DNA from: Bradyrhizobium sp. SZCCT0148
GTDB taxonomy: Bacteria; Pseudomonadota; Alphaproteobacteria; Rhizobiales; Xanthobacteraceae
DNA: 64,000 nucleotides
Direction: 5' to 3'
NCBI RefSeq assembly: GCF_018129985.1
Contig: NZ_JAFCKT010000001.1
Location: forward strand, 62,001 to 126,000
The notes under the pieces were generated by a model, which was not told where the DNA came from, did no database searches, and saw only the letters and a list, made by a program, of their open reading frames with translations. A program made the translations under genes and the position numbers. Below, one piece after another: positions 1 to 8,853 of the stretch (position 1 is its first letter; each line of letters starts with the position of its first letter).

Positions 1-1
1 G

Positions 2-286
2 CCCATCGCAGACGACGGCCACGGCTTTGCGCTGGAGATTTCCGGTGATGCGCTCGCGCCTGTGTATCGCAGCGGCGACATCATCCTTGTCTCGCCCGGC
101 ACGCCGATTCGCAAAGGGGATCGGGTGGTGGTGAAGACCAGGAAAGGTGAGATGCTCGTCGCGACGTTGAAGCGCCGCACGGCCGGGGCGCTGGACTTGC
201 AGCCGCTCGAGGCGGCGCAGGCCGCGCGCACGATCGTGACGGGCGACATTGGCTGGATCGCACGCATCGTCTGGGCAAGCCAGTAA
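2..286 (+). CDS. S24/LexA-like repressor C-terminal domain (5' truncated by window edge)
   Basis: The frame is open from the first full codon, so this is the last 94 residues of a gene starting upstream. The segment GDALAPVYRSGDIILVSP followed by KGDRVVVKTRKGEMLVATLKR matches the S24 peptidase-like dimerisation domain of phage-repressor or LexA-type regulators. These normally have an N-terminal helix-turn-helix, which is outside the window. The usual nucleophile context GDSM reads GDAL here, so Ser is Ala, and the position expected for the catalytic Lys is not clearly lysine. Self-cleavage is therefore unlikely and the domain probably only dimerises or binds a ligand. The family assignment is good; the target genes cannot be inferred. 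Confidence 0.75.
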   Translation, partial: PIADDGHGFALEISGDALAPVYRSGDIILVSPGTPIRKGDRVVVKTRKGEMLVATLKRRTAGALDLQPLEAAQAARTIVTGDIGWIARIVWASQ

Positions 287-406
287 TCGCGTCAGCTTCC
301 GGATCATGGCACCTCCGCAGCATCTTGCCATGGAACTTGCGACTCAGCGCTGCTGTCGCCTAGGTTCCCCTCGCATTGTCGATCAAATTTATCGCAGGGG
401 AATAAG

Positions 407-1159
407 ATGAATCGCCGTCATGCTCTGAAGGCTCTCGCCGGTCTTGCGCTCTGTCCGGTGTGCAAGCCGAGCTTCGCCGCCGAGGGCGCGCATTGGGGCT
501 ATGAGGGCGTCGGCGGCCCGGCCAAATGGGGCGATCTCGATGCGGCCAACAAGGCCTGCGCGATCGGCCTGCAGCAATCGCCGATCGACATCGAGGGGAC
601 GATCAAGTCGCAATTGCCGGTCCTGAGGCTGAACTGGGGCAAGAGCGCCGACACCATCGTCAACAACGGGCACACGATCCAGCTCAACTTCGCCGAAGGC
701 AGCACGTTGATGCTCGGCGACGTCAAGTACAAGCTTCTTCAGGTGCACTTCCACCGCCCGAGCGAGCACCAGATCGGCGGCAAGAATTTCCCGATGGAGG
801 CGCATTTCGTCCATCGCAACGAAGCCGGCGGCCTCGCCGTGGTCGGTGTGCTGATGGCCGAGGGCAGGCCGAATCCGGCTTTCGGCAGGATCGTCAAGAC
901 CATGCCGGCAGCGGAAGGTGCCGCGGTGAAAGCGGATGCGGGCATCGATCCGTACGCCATGCTGCCAACGAAACTCAGCTACTTCCGCTATCCCGGTTCG
1001 CTGACGACGCCGCCCTGTTCGGAAGTGGTCGAATGGCTGCTGCTGACCACACCGATCCAGGTGTCGGCCGCCGACGTCGCCGCGTTCGCAAAGCTCTATC
1101 CTATGAACGCGCGTCCGGTGCAGAAGGACAACAGGCGCTACGTGCTGAAGTCGATCTGA
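407..1159 (+). CDS. Alpha-class carbonic anhydrase, exported
   Basis: Reversible hydration of CO2 to bicarbonate, probably in the periplasm. The 250-aa protein starts with a Tat-like signal (MNRRHALKALAG) and a plausible cleavage after SFA at about residue 24. The alpha-CA core is clear: QQSPIDI near residue 57, zinc ligands His114 and His116 in LQVHFHRPSEH, His133 in EAHFVH, and the late motif SLTTPPCSEVVEW. The ATG has a purine-rich ribosome site (GGGGAATAAG) just upstream. It is monocistronic and converges on lysK across a palindromic repeat. Length and motifs are normal for bacterial alpha-CAs, so an active enzyme is expected. Confidence 0.95.
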   Translation: MNRRHALKALAGLALCPVCKPSFAAEGAHWGYEGVGGPAKWGDLDAANKACAIGLQQSPIDIEGTIKSQLPVLRLNWGKSADTIVNNGHTIQLNFAEGSTLMLGDVKYKLLQVHFHRPSEHQIGGKNFPMEAHFVHRNEAGGLAVVGVLMAEGRPNPAFGRIVKTMPAAEGAAVKADAGIDPYAMLPTKLSYFRYPGSLTTPPCSEVVEWLLLTTPIQVSAADVAAFAKLYPMNARPVQKDNRRYVLKSI

Positions 1160-1195
1160 GCGGCGTCACTCCGGGACGTCGCGACCTGGTTCGAT

Positions 1196-1315
1196 GTCAT
1201 TCCCGCGAAGGCGGGGAATCCAGGACGCCGCGGCGTCTCGATTCCATGACCACGACCTCTGAAATACTGGATCGTCCGCCCCAGTGCGCAAATGCGCACA
1301 AGGCGGACGATGACA
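1196..1315. repeat. GTCAT...ATGAC palindromic intergenic element
   Basis: Starts GTCATTCCCGCGAAGGCGGG and ends GGCGGACGATGACA. The right half carries the sub-motif GTGCGCAAATGCGCAC, also seen near 15410. It lies between the convergent stops of the carbonic anhydrase and lysK, 14 bp from the lysK stop. Confidence 0.7.
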
Positions 1316-1328
1316 TCGGGAGTGAGCC

Positions 1329-2972
1329 TCAAGCGCTCCTTGCCAGCGCGCCGTCGATCATGTTGACCGCATTCTGCACGCCGTACACCGCGACGAAGGA
1401 GCCGAAGCGCGGGCCCTTCTCCTGGCCGAGCAGCACCTGGTAGAGCATGTTGAACCAGTCCAGCGTGACGCCGGGACGGCCGTCCTTGCCCTTCTTGATC
1501 TGGTCGAGGAACGGCTCGCGGCGGCCGATCTCGTAGACGACGTTCTGGATGTCCTCTGGCGTTGCGTCCTGCGACAGCTGCGATAGCGCATCGCGCAGAT
1601 CCTGCAGCGCGGCGCGCTCAACCTCGGTCGGTTCTCGAAACTGCTTCGTCGGCGCGACGAAGTCGCGGTAATAATTGATGGCGTAGCCGACCATTGCATC
1701 GAGCTTCGGATGCGTCTGCGGGTTCACGCCCGGACGATAGCGGCCGATGAAACCCCACAGCGTCTCGGCGTTCTCCGCGTTCGACGATGACACCAGCGTC
1801 AGCAGCAGCTGGAAGGTGACGGGCATGTCGCCCTGCGGCGGCTTGCCGTTGTGGATGTGCCAGACCGGATTGCCGAGCTGCTGCTTGTCGTCCTGCTTGG
1901 GAAAGCCATCAATGAATTGCTGATAGTCGTCGACCTGGCGTGGGATGACGTCGAAAAACAGCCGCTTGGCCGCCTTCGGTTCGCGATACATGAACAGCGA
2001 CAGCGATTCCGGCGAGGCATAGCGCAGCCATTCGTCGATGGTGAGGCCGTTGCCCTTCGACTTCGAGATCTTCTGGCCCTTCTCGTCGAGGAAGAGCTCG
2101 TAGTTAAAACCTTCCGGCGGCGTGCTGCCGAGCGCCTTCGCGATCGCGCCGGAGAGCTTCACGGAGTCGATCAGATCCTTGCCGGCCATTTCGTAGTCGA
2201 CGCCGAGCGCGACCCAGCGCATCGCCCAATCGGCCTTCCACTGACACTTGACGTTGCCGCCGGTGACCGGCGTTTCGACTTCCTGGTTGGTGTCGGGGTC
2301 GAGATAGGTCACCGTGCCGGCCGCGACGTCGCGGCGGATCATCGGCACCTGCAGCACGACGCCGGTGGTCTTGCTGATCGGCAGGAACGGCGAATAGGTG
2401 GCGCGGCGATCGGGCCCCAGCGTCGGCAGGATGATCGCCATCACCTTGTCGTAGACGGCGAGCATCTTGAGCAGCGTCGCGTCGAAGCGGCCTGACGTGT
2501 AATAGTCGGTCGAGCTCGCGAACTCGTAGTCGAAGCCGAAATGATCCAGAAATGCGCGCAGCCGCGCGTTGTTGTGCGCGCCGAAGGAGGGATACTCGTT
2601 GGAGAACGGGTCCGGCACCCGCGTCAGCGGCTTGCCGAGATGCGCGGCCAGCATCTCCTTGTTCGGCACGTTGTCCGGGACCTTTCGAAACCCGTCCATG
2701 TCGTCGGAGAACGCGAGCAGGCGCGTCTTGATCTTGTCCTCGGTCAGCACGCGGAAGGCATGGCGCACCATCGAGGTGCGCGCGACCTCGCCGAACGTGC
2801 CGATATGCGGCAGGCCTGACGGTCCGTAGCCGGTCTCGAACAGCACCTCGTCCTTCGGGCTTTTCTTCAGCCGCGCGACGATGGCCTTGGCCTGCTCGAA
2901 CGGCCAGGCGTTGGATTGTTCGGCGAGCGCACGCAAATCGCTCGGGCTCATGTTGGGATCGATAACGGACAT
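1329..2972 (-). CDS. lysK: Lysine--tRNA ligase, class I
   Basis: Charges tRNA-Lys with lysine in the cytoplasm. The 547-aa sequence is a class I (Rossmann) synthetase, not the class II LysRS of most bacteria: HIGT at residues 56-59 after GYGPSGLP, and KISKS at 301-305. An alpha-helical anticodon-binding C-terminal region follows. Class I LysRS is the usual form in alphaproteobacteria and archaea. An in-frame TTG lies directly before the ATG at 2972. The ATG is preferred because GGAGG sits seven bases upstream of it. It is transcribed alone and converges on the carbonic anhydrase gene. All catalytic signatures look intact. Confidence 0.96.
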   Translation of the reverse strand: MSVIDPNMSPSDLRALAEQSNAWPFEQAKAIVARLKKSPKDEVLFETGYGPSGLPHIGTFGEVARTSMVRHAFRVLTEDKIKTRLLAFSDDMDGFRKVPDNVPNKEMLAAHLGKPLTRVPDPFSNEYPSFGAHNNARLRAFLDHFGFDYEFASSTDYYTSGRFDATLLKMLAVYDKVMAIILPTLGPDRRATYSPFLPISKTTGVVLQVPMIRRDVAAGTVTYLDPDTNQEVETPVTGGNVKCQWKADWAMRWVALGVDYEMAGKDLIDSVKLSGAIAKALGSTPPEGFNYELFLDEKGQKISKSKGNGLTIDEWLRYASPESLSLFMYREPKAAKRLFFDVIPRQVDDYQQFIDGFPKQDDKQQLGNPVWHIHNGKPPQGDMPVTFQLLLTLVSSSNAENAETLWGFIGRYRPGVNPQTHPKLDAMVGYAINYYRDFVAPTKQFREPTEVERAALQDLRDALSQLSQDATPEDIQNVVYEIGRREPFLDQIKKGKDGRPGVTLDWFNMLYQVLLGQEKGPRFGSFVAVYGVQNAVNMIDGALARSA

Positions 2973-3035
2973 CAAGGGGCCTCCGGGCCGCGGAAAATAG
3001 CGATTTCCGGGCAGAATGCAAAAACGGTCTTAATT

Positions 3036-3133
3036 GTCATTCCGGGGCGCGCCACTGGGCGCGAGCCCGGAAGCCATACTCCCGACTGGTGGTTATGGAT
3101 TCCGGGCTCACGCTTCGCGTACCTCGGAATGAC
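3036..3133. repeat. GTCAT...ATGAC palindromic intergenic element (GGGGCGCGC subtype)
   Basis: Left arm GTCATTCCGGGGCGCGCC, right arm ending CCTCGGAATGAC. It lies 9 bp beyond the stop of the downstream-strand ABC binding protein gene and upstream of lysK. The same subtype recurs at 19519 and 32292. Confidence 0.7.
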
Positions 3134-3142
3134 GACCGATGG

Positions 3143-4093
3143 CTAGAACGGGCTCACCGAGAAATAGCGCAGCCACAGATCGGTGTAGCGGCCTTTTTCC
3201 CAGACTCTGAACAGGGCCCAGTTCAGGGCCTGGCGCAGCACGTCGTTGCCCTTGCGCACGGCGATGCCGATGCCTTCGCCGAAGAAACGGCTCTCGACGA
3301 AGGGACCACCTGAGAAGGCGCAGCAATCGCCGGAATCGGTGCCGTTGATCCAGAACGCGAGCGAGATGGCATCACCGAAGATGAAATCGACCTCGCCCTT
3401 GCGCAAAGCGGTGCGGAGCGCGTCGTCGTTGGGATAGGGGTGCAACTCGGCGTCGGTGAACATCGCCTTGAGATAGGCCTCGTGCGCGGAGCCGGCGATC
3501 ACGCCGACCTTCTTGCCCTCGAGATATTCGGGCCGGATCTCCGGCATCACCGCGTCCTTGCGCGAGACGAAGCGCGCCGGCACCCGGTAATAAGGATCGG
3601 TGAAGTCGACGCGGGCGCGCAGCTGCGGGCTCGCCGCCATCGAGGCGATGATGGCGTCGCCGCGGTTGGAGGAGAGCGCGTCCACCAGGGTCTCGAAGCG
3701 GCGCATCTGCACCGTGCAGGTAACCTTGATCTCCTCGCACAGGCTGCGTGCGAGATCGACGTTGAAGCCGGCCGGGTTGCCGTCGGCGCCGGTGAAATTG
3801 AACGGCGGATAGTCGGTCTCGGTCAGGAAGCGGATCACGGTCAGGCGCGACAGGTCCGGCCGCTCCGGCCGCCGCCGCGGATCCCAGAAGCCCGGCACGG
3901 CCTGCGGGGCGGCCTGCGCGGCTCGGGGTGCGGCTTGCGGCGTCGCCTGGGGCGCCGACGGGGGAGGCGGCTGCTTGGCCGGGGTCTGGGCCTCGGCGTC
4001 GGGCAAGCCTGCGAGCAGGCAGGCACCGACCGCCAGCCCCGTCAGCAAGCTACGGGCCGATTTGGACGATTTCGCCTGTTGCGATGGAGCCAT
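3143..4093 (-). CDS. Periplasmic amino-acid-type ABC transporter substrate-binding protein (SBP_bac_3)
   Basis: A 316-aa secreted protein: signal peptide (hydrophobic LLTGLAVGACLLAGL, cleavage near AEA), a Pro/Ala/Gln-rich spacer (about residues 36-70), then a family 3 solute-binding fold starting TVIRFLTETDYPPFNF. Family hallmarks include GFNVDLARSLCEEI and DFTDPYYRVPARFVSR. No permease or ATPase gene is adjacent, so this is an orphan binding protein that must use a remote transporter, or it may serve as a sensory ligand-binding protein. An ATG eight codons upstream (4117) is an alternative start; neither has a strong ribosome site. The ligand cannot be read from the sequence. Confidence 0.85.
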   Translation of the reverse strand: MAPSQQAKSSKSARSLLTGLAVGACLLAGLPDAEAQTPAKQPPPPSAPQATPQAAPRAAQAAPQAVPGFWDPRRRPERPDLSRLTVIRFLTETDYPPFNFTGADGNPAGFNVDLARSLCEEIKVTCTVQMRRFETLVDALSSNRGDAIIASMAASPQLRARVDFTDPYYRVPARFVSRKDAVMPEIRPEYLEGKKVGVIAGSAHEAYLKAMFTDAELHPYPNDDALRTALRKGEVDFIFGDAISLAFWINGTDSGDCCAFSGGPFVESRFFGEGIGIAVRKGNDVLRQALNWALFRVWEKGRYTDLWLRYFSVSPF

Positions 4094-4182
4094 CGGCCGG
4101 AAATGAACTGATATCATTGGGAACGGAGGGCGTTATAGACCATCCCGCCGGGAACGCGAGGGCGGAATGTGGTGACGGTGCG

Positions 4183-4299
4183 CTCCCTCCCCCGCTTGCA
4201 GGGGAGGGTCGGGGAGAGGGTGTTTCCGAGCCCCTAAATGGATAAGCCCCCACCCGCCGCGCGCTTCCGCGCGTCGACCTCCCCCGCAAGCGGGAGAGG
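4183..4299. repeat. Palindromic intergenic element, CTCCCC/GGGGAGAGG family
   Basis: Left arm CCTCCCCCGCTTGCAGGGG, right arm ACCTCCCCCGCAAGCGGGAG, spacer with CCGCGCGCTTCCGCGCG. This is a different family from the GTCAT elements, with a relative at 51849. It lies 31 bp from the stop of the sco gene. Confidence 0.6.
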
Positions 4300-4329
4300 T
4301 TGCAGCGGCGTTCGCGGCTCGATCAGCCC

Positions 4330-4920
4330 TCAAAGATACTTCTTCAAATCCGCCGCCGCCTCGTCCGGTGTCCGCTTCAGATTGAACGGGGAGACGAAGC
4401 GGCCGTCGCGGTCCATCAGGTAGATCAGCGCGGTGTGGTCCATGGTGTAGTCGCCGTCCTTGGTCGGGACCTTCTTGGCGTAGACCCGGTAGGAGGTGAT
4501 GACCTTGGCGGTCTCGGCGGGATCGCCGCTGAGGCCTTCGAGGTGCGGGTCGAAGCTCGACAGATAGTCCTTCATGGTCGCCGGCGTGTCGCGTTCGGGA
4601 TCAACCGAGATGAAGACGGCATTGACCTTGTCGGCATCCTTGCCGAGCGCGCGCAGCACTTCCGAGATCTCGAACAGCGAGGTCGGGCAGACGTCGGGGC
4701 AATGGGTGTAGCCGAAGAAGATCAGGGTGGGCTTGCCCTTGAGGCTTTTGTCGGTGACCGCCTTGCCGTTCTGGTCGGTCAGCTGGAACGGGCCGCCGAT
4801 CGCGGCCGGCTGCGCCACCTTGCTGACCCCGCCCATGGCCCAGAACATGATCAGGAGGCCGGCAACGAGGCTTGCGGCGAAAGCGGTCGCGATCACCAGC
4901 GGACGGGTGGCGGAACTCAT
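4330..4920 (-). CDS. SCO1/SenC family copper chaperone
   Basis: Sco proteins deliver copper to, or reduce the cysteines of, the CuA site of cytochrome c oxidase at the periplasmic face of the inner membrane. This 196-aa protein has one N-terminal membrane anchor (about residues 9-30), a thioredoxin-like domain with the copper-binding CPDVC after FFGYTH, and the downstream histidine in DHTALIYLMD. These are all three expected ligands. VFISVDPERDTP is also family-typical. It follows the small membrane-protein gene at 4945-5139 by 24 bp on the same strand, so the two are probably co-transcribed. No oxidase genes are visible in the window. Confidence 0.94.
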   Translation of the reverse strand: MSSATRPLVIATAFAASLVAGLLIMFWAMGGVSKVAQPAAIGGPFQLTDQNGKAVTDKSLKGKPTLIFFGYTHCPDVCPTSLFEISEVLRALGKDADKVNAVFISVDPERDTPATMKDYLSSFDPHLEGLSGDPAETAKVITSYRVYAKKVPTKDGDYTMDHTALIYLMDRDGRFVSPFNLKRTPDEAAADLKKYL

Positions 4921-4944
4921 GAGCGGAAAACTTCCTGTGGCCGA

Positions 4945-5139
4945 TCAGAAGCAGGCGGCGAAGCCGGTCCTGATCATTTCGAAGAACATCTGCGTGCCGT
5001 AGTGGAACCACAGCGCCAGCGCGCCGAGCACCAGCAAGCCGCCGATCCCCGCGCCCGCCAACAGCAGCACGAACGGCGTGCGGCCGGCAGTGGGCGAATT
5101 GTCCTGTAGCGGATGCGATGGGTGCAGCGGTTGAGCCAT
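4945..5139 (-). CDS. Small single-pass membrane protein upstream of Sco
   Basis: A 64-aa protein with a short polar N-terminus, one strong transmembrane segment (PFVLLLAGAGIGGLLVLGAL, about residues 22-41) and an amphipathic tail with aromatic residues. The ATG at 5139 is preferred over an in-frame start 13 codons further up because it gives the compact membrane-protein layout. It is 24 bp upstream of the sco gene on the same strand. I do not recognise the family; the context suggests an accessory role in copper delivery or oxidase assembly, which is inference only. Confidence 0.55.
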   Translation of the reverse strand: MAQPLHPSHPLQDNSPTAGRTPFVLLLAGAGIGGLLVLGALALWFHYGTQMFFEMIRTGFAACF

Positions 5140-5244
5140 GACAACGATCGGGGCGAAGGCCCCGGTTCCCAACCTCAAATAAGCCTTAGCCCGCCTGCGG
5201 GCAAGGCGCCGCTGGCGGGCCGGCGGTCGGTCAGGCAGAGAAGG

Positions 5245-5763
5245 TCAGCGCAGCTGGCCCCGCGCGGAATCGATCCGGTCCGATTGCGGAAGCGACCGGC
5301 GCGACGGCTTGATGGCCGAGGCCTGCGCGTCCAGGTAGCAGGGCTTGTACATGGCCTGGAGCTGCTTGCCCTTCAGGAACAGCATATGCGGAGTGAGGCC
5401 GCCGCGCTGGTTGATCCAACGCTTCACCTGCGAAGGATACATCATATAGAGCATCTGGGTCGCTTCGGTGTTGGTGACGGCGCGGCCGTTGCTGCCGAAA
5501 TCCCAGGCGGCGTGGAAGCCGAGCGTCGCGCTCGAGGTCACGCAGATGCGATCATGGGGAATGGCGCCGAGGACGATGGTGCAGGCCGAAGCGCAGAGGC
5601 CATCGATGATGACGGTGTCGCCCGACTGCCTGAGGTCCTGGTATTTGTCGACGTAGGTTCCGATCCGGCCACCGCGGTCATCCGCGATTCGAACCACCGC
5701 GTGAGAAGCCCCCATGCATGCGATGAGGAGAACTGCCGCCAGCAACCCCGTCAGAAACTTCAT
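5245..5763 (-). CDS. Exported ClpP/crotonase-fold-like protein (COG3904-like)
   Basis: A 172-aa protein with a signal peptide (MKFLTGLLAAVLLIACMGASHA). The mature part resembles the ClpP/SppA-like superfamily: DTVIIDGLCASACTIVLG, then ICVTSSATLGFHAA, the pattern in which a Ser within the CxSAC turn acts as nucleophile and a later GFHxA segment follows. Family members of this kind are predicted periplasmic proteins of unknown substrate. The C-terminal 25 residues are basic and polar. It is monocistronic, and 262 bp separate it from the divergent FAD dehydrogenase gene. The fold is reasonably supported; peptidase activity is not shown. Confidence 0.6.
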   Translation of the reverse strand: MKFLTGLLAAVLLIACMGASHAVVRIADDRGGRIGTYVDKYQDLRQSGDTVIIDGLCASACTIVLGAIPHDRICVTSSATLGFHAAWDFGSNGRAVTNTEATQMLYMMYPSQVKRWINQRGGLTPHMLFLKGKQLQAMYKPCYLDAQASAIKPSRRSLPQSDRIDSARGQLR

Positions 5764-6025
5764 TGTCCCCGCCCCAGTCGAATTCGAATCTGCGTGTCAG
5801 GTGATGATGCGCGGCTAGCGTCCGTCGTAACCGAGGTTTTGTCTAGGCGGACCGGCTCGCTCAAAACAAATTCAAATCCAGTGTTGCGGCGGTGCTGCAC
5901 TTGGCGGGCCCCTATCCCAAAGTGGAACAAGTTAATGATGTCTTACGCGCCAAACCCTTGATCTCAGTTACAACCGCTGGCTTCAATCCGGGCAAATACA
6001 GGGGATTTCATGGAGGGGGATACAA
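5764..6025. other. Divergent intergenic region, 262 bp
   Basis: It separates two divergently transcribed genes and must hold both promoters. It is locally AT-richer (around 5860-6000). I see no convincing operator palindrome, RNA gene or repeat element. Confidence 0.4.
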
Positions 6026-7684
6026 ATGGCTGAAGAGACCGACGTCATCGTCGTCGGCGCCGGCCTGTCGGGACTGGTCGCCGCAACCGAGATCGCCGAC
6101 GCAGGCAAGCGCGTCATCGTGGTCGACCAGGAAGGCGAGCAGTCGATCGGCGGCCAGGCGTTCTGGTCGTTCGGCGGATTGTTCCTGGTCGATTCGCCGG
6201 AGCAGCGCCGGCTCGGCATCAAGGATTCCTTCGACTTGGCCATGCAGGACTGGATCGGTGCCGCCGGCTTCGACCGCGACGAGGATTTCTGGCCGCGGCA
6301 ATGGGCCGAGGCCTATGTGGCGTTCGCGGCCGGCGAAAAGCGCGCCTGGCTGCGGGCGATGGGTCATCGCTTCTTTCCGGTGGTCGGCTGGGCCGAACGC
6401 GGCGGCTATGACGCGATGGGCCACGGCAATTCGGTGCCGCGCTTTCACGTCACCTGGGGCACCGGCCCCGGCATCGTCGAGCCGTTCGAGCGCCGGGCGC
6501 GCGAGGCCGTGAAGAGCGGCCGGTTGGTCTTCAGGTTCCGTCACCGCGTCGATGCGCTCTCCATCACCAACGGCACGGTAGATGGCGTCAGCGGTGCCGT
6601 CCTTGCGCCCGATCCGATCGAGCGCGGCAAGAGCACCTCGCGCAATGTCGTCGGCGAATTTGCGCTGAAGGCGCAGGCGGTAATCGTGGCGTCCGGTGGC
6701 ATCGGCGGCAATCACGAGCTGGTCCGGCAGAATTGGCCGAAGCGGCTGGGTGAGCCGCCGAAATTCATGATCTCGGGCGTGCCCGAACATGTCGATGGCC
6801 GCATGATCGGCATCACCGAGACGTCAGGTGCGCGGCTGATCAATCGCGATCGCATGTGGCATTATGTCGAGGGCATCCAGAACTGGAATCCGATCTGGCC
6901 GCGCCACGGCATCCGCATCCTGCCCGGCCCCTCCTCGATGTGGTTCGATGCCACGGGCACGCGATTGCCGGCGCCGCTGTTCCCGGGCTCGGACACGCTC
7001 GGCCAGCTCAAATACATCATGTCGACCGGCTATGATTATTCCTGGTTCATCCTGACCCAGAGCATCATCAAGAAGGAGTTTGCGCTGTCGGGCTCGGAGC
7101 AGAACCCCGACCTGACCGGCAAGAGCTGGCGCATGACCTTGCGGCGCGCCACCAACAAGGGGGCGCCGGCGCCGGTCGAAGCATTCAAAAGCCATGGTGT
7201 CGATTTCATCGTGCGCGACAAGATCGAGGACCTCGTCGCGGCCATGAACAAGCTTGCCGGCAGCGACCTCCTCAAGCTCGAGCACATCAGGATGCAGATC
7301 GAGGCGCGCGATCGCGAGATCGCCAACCCCTACGTCAAGGATGCGCAGGTCATGAACATCCACAATGCGCGCCGCTATATCGGCGACAGGTTGATCCGCA
7401 CGGCCTCCCCGCACCGGATCCTGGATTCCGCGCAGGGGCCGCTGATCGCGGTCAAGCTCAACATCCTCACCCGCAAGACGCTGGGCGGCTTCGAGACCGA
7501 TCTCGAGTCCCGTGTGTTCGGCAGCGAGGGCAGTGTCATTCCCGGGCTCTATGCGGTCGGCGAAGCCGCCGGCTTCGGCGGCGGCGGCGTGCACGGCTAT
7601 CGCTCGCTGGAGGGCACCTTTCTCGGCGGCTGCCTGTTCTCGGGTCGCAATGCGGGCCGGTCCGCCGCCAAGGCGGTGGGCTGA
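6026..7684 (+). CDS. FAD-dependent dehydrogenase (3-ketosteroid dehydrogenase/fumarate reductase-like)
   Basis: A 552-aa flavoprotein of the FAD_binding_2 superfamily. The N-terminal dinucleotide fold is DVIVVGAGLSGLVAATEIA, with the ribose-binding acidic residue in VIVVDQE. The C-terminal FAD-contact motif is GLYAVGEAAGFGGGGVHGYR. The QAFWSFGGLFLV and WGTGPGIVEPF segments resemble the uncharacterised FAD-binding dehydrogenase group near KstD, probably acting on a steroid-like or other cyclic ketone. No steroid pathway genes are adjacent, so the substrate is open. The ATG follows GGAGGGGG at 13 bases. A hairpin lies downstream at 7712. Confidence 0.85.
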   Translation: MAEETDVIVVGAGLSGLVAATEIADAGKRVIVVDQEGEQSIGGQAFWSFGGLFLVDSPEQRRLGIKDSFDLAMQDWIGAAGFDRDEDFWPRQWAEAYVAFAAGEKRAWLRAMGHRFFPVVGWAERGGYDAMGHGNSVPRFHVTWGTGPGIVEPFERRAREAVKSGRLVFRFRHRVDALSITNGTVDGVSGAVLAPDPIERGKSTSRNVVGEFALKAQAVIVASGGIGGNHELVRQNWPKRLGEPPKFMISGVPEHVDGRMIGITETSGARLINRDRMWHYVEGIQNWNPIWPRHGIRILPGPSSMWFDATGTRLPAPLFPGSDTLGQLKYIMSTGYDYSWFILTQSIIKKEFALSGSEQNPDLTGKSWRMTLRRATNKGAPAPVEAFKSHGVDFIVRDKIEDLVAAMNKLAGSDLLKLEHIRMQIEARDREIANPYVKDAQVMNIHNARRYIGDRLIRTASPHRILDSAQGPLIAVKLNILTRKTLGGFETDLESRVFGSEGSVIPGLYAVGEAAGFGGGGVHGYRSLEGTFLGGCLFSGRNAGRSAAKAVG

Positions 7685-7711
7685 ATTGTTCGGCCCGCTT
7701 CGGTAAGCCGC

Positions 7712-7735
7712 GCATGCGTTGCCAGCGACGCATGC
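7712..7735. terminator. Inverted repeat after the FAD dehydrogenase
   Basis: GCATGCGT and ACGCATGC form an 8-bp perfect stem around an 8-nt loop, 28 bp past the stop codon. There is no T-run, so this is either a Rho-aided terminator or an mRNA-stabilising hairpin. Confidence 0.4.
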
Positions 7736-7802
7736 ACCGCCGGGGTGGCAGGGCGTGAGGCGCTGGGCTAGACAGGGGCGCCATTCCAGTGAGGAGCTAC
7801 CA

Positions 7803-8153
7803 ATGAGCATTCAGCGTTTCGAAACCGGCCCGCGCATGAGCCAGGTCGTCGTGCACGGCAACACCGTCTATCTCGCCGGCGTCGTCGCCAACAACGCGGC
7901 CGGCGAAAGCGTGACGAAGCAGACCCAGGACATCCTGAAGACCATCGACGGCCATCTCGCCAAGGCCGGCACCGACAAGTCCAAGCTGCTTTCGGCCACG
8001 ATCTACATCACCGACATGAAGACCTTCGCCGAGATGAACGCGGTGTGGGACGCCTGGGTGTCGGCCGGCAATACTCCCGCCCGCGCCACCGTCGAGGCCA
8101 AGCTGGCGGCGCCGCAATACACCGTCGAGATCATGGTCACGGCTGCGAAGTAA
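7803..8153 (+). CDS. RidA family reactive-intermediate deaminase
   Basis: RidA-type enzymes hydrolyse reactive enamine/imine intermediates released by PLP enzymes. This 116-aa protein shows the trimeric YjgF/YER057c fold signatures: VYLAGVVANN, QTQDILKTIDGHLAKAG, ATIYITDM and the substrate-binding arginine in PARATVEAKLAAP. A conserved acidic residue follows near the C-terminus (VEIMV). The ATG at 7803 has GAGGAG eight bases upstream and gives the normal family length. Expressed alone, it ends 22 bp before a strong intrinsic terminator. It belongs to the RidA superfamily; the exact subgroup is uncertain. Confidence 0.92.
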   Translation: MSIQRFETGPRMSQVVVHGNTVYLAGVVANNAAGESVTKQTQDILKTIDGHLAKAGTDKSKLLSATIYITDMKTFAEMNAVWDAWVSAGNTPARATVEAKLAAPQYTVEIMVTAAK

Positions 8154-8175
8154 TTTCGCAAAACAACGGACATGC

Positions 8176-8215
8176 AAAGAGAGCGCGATGGCGACGTCAT
8201 CGCGCTCTCTTTTTT
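8176..8215 (+). terminator. Intrinsic terminator of the ridA-like gene
   Basis: AGAGAGCGCGATG pairs with CATCGCGCTCTCT around GCGACGT, and the stem runs into TTTTTT. It is the clearest Rho-independent terminator in the window. Confidence 0.9.
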
Positions 8216-8305
8216 GCGTAACGATGACCTCTCGGGTAATCGATCGGCGCTCCCGAACCTTCGATAGTGACGGCAGCCAATACGGCGTCATCGAAGGAGA
8301 GCATC

Positions 8306-8671
8306 ATGACCGACCCCATCACCATCGCCCAACGCTACGTCGAGCTCTGGAACGAACGCACCGCCGGACGCCGCCGCGAATTGCTGAGCGAGAGCTGGAC
8401 GAATGATGCGAGCTATGTCGATCCCTTGATGAAGGGCGACGGCCGCGACGGCATCGAGGCGCTGATCTCAGGCGTGCAGCAGCGTTTTCCCGATTTCAGG
8501 TTCAAGCTGATCGGCGAGCCCAACGGCTACGGCGACCACGTCCGCTTTTCCTGGGGCCTTGGTCCCGACGGCGCCGACAGCCCGATCAAGGGCACTGATT
8601 TTGCCGTGCTGAAGGACGGCCGGATCAGAAGCGTGACAGGATTTCTGGATCAGGTGCCGGCGGGGGCGTGA
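8306..8671 (+). CDS. SnoaL-like/NTF2-fold protein
   Basis: A 121-aa protein of the SnoaL/NTF2 superfamily: TIAQRYVELWNERTAGRRRELL helix pair, then the DPLMKGDGRDGIEALI turn and the strand segments FPDFRFKLIGEP and HVRFSWGLG, ending with GRIRSVTGFLDQVP. Such proteins form a cone-shaped pocket used for isomerisation, hydrolysis or simple binding of hydrophobic ligands; the substrate is unknown. The start at 8306 follows GAAGGAGA. It lies behind a terminator and before a palindromic element, so it is probably a single-gene unit. Confidence 0.8.
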   Translation: MTDPITIAQRYVELWNERTAGRRRELLSESWTNDASYVDPLMKGDGRDGIEALISGVQQRFPDFRFKLIGEPNGYGDHVRFSWGLGPDGADSPIKGTDFAVLKDGRIRSVTGFLDQVPAGA

Positions 8672-8728
8672 GATCTCCGACCCGCCTCGTACAGGCGGCC
8701 GGAACCTTACAGACGATCACAAGAGGTC

Positions 8729-8818
8729 GTCATGCCCGGGCTTGTCCCGGGCATCCACGTTCTCAGTGCTACACGCAAGGCGTGGATGGCCGGGCTTGAT
8801 GTTTAGCCCGGCCATGAC
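8729..8818. repeat. GTCAT...ATGAC palindromic element (CCCGGGCTTGTCCCGGGCATCC subtype)
   Basis: Left arm GTCATGCCCGGGCTTGTCCC, right arm ending GCCCGGCCATGAC, with ACGT/CGTGGATG inner arms. It ends 35 bp before the first in-frame ATG of the Lhr-like helicase. Confidence 0.75.
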
Positions 8819-8853
8819 GGTATGGGGGACCAGCGTGCTTCAATGGATGGCGC

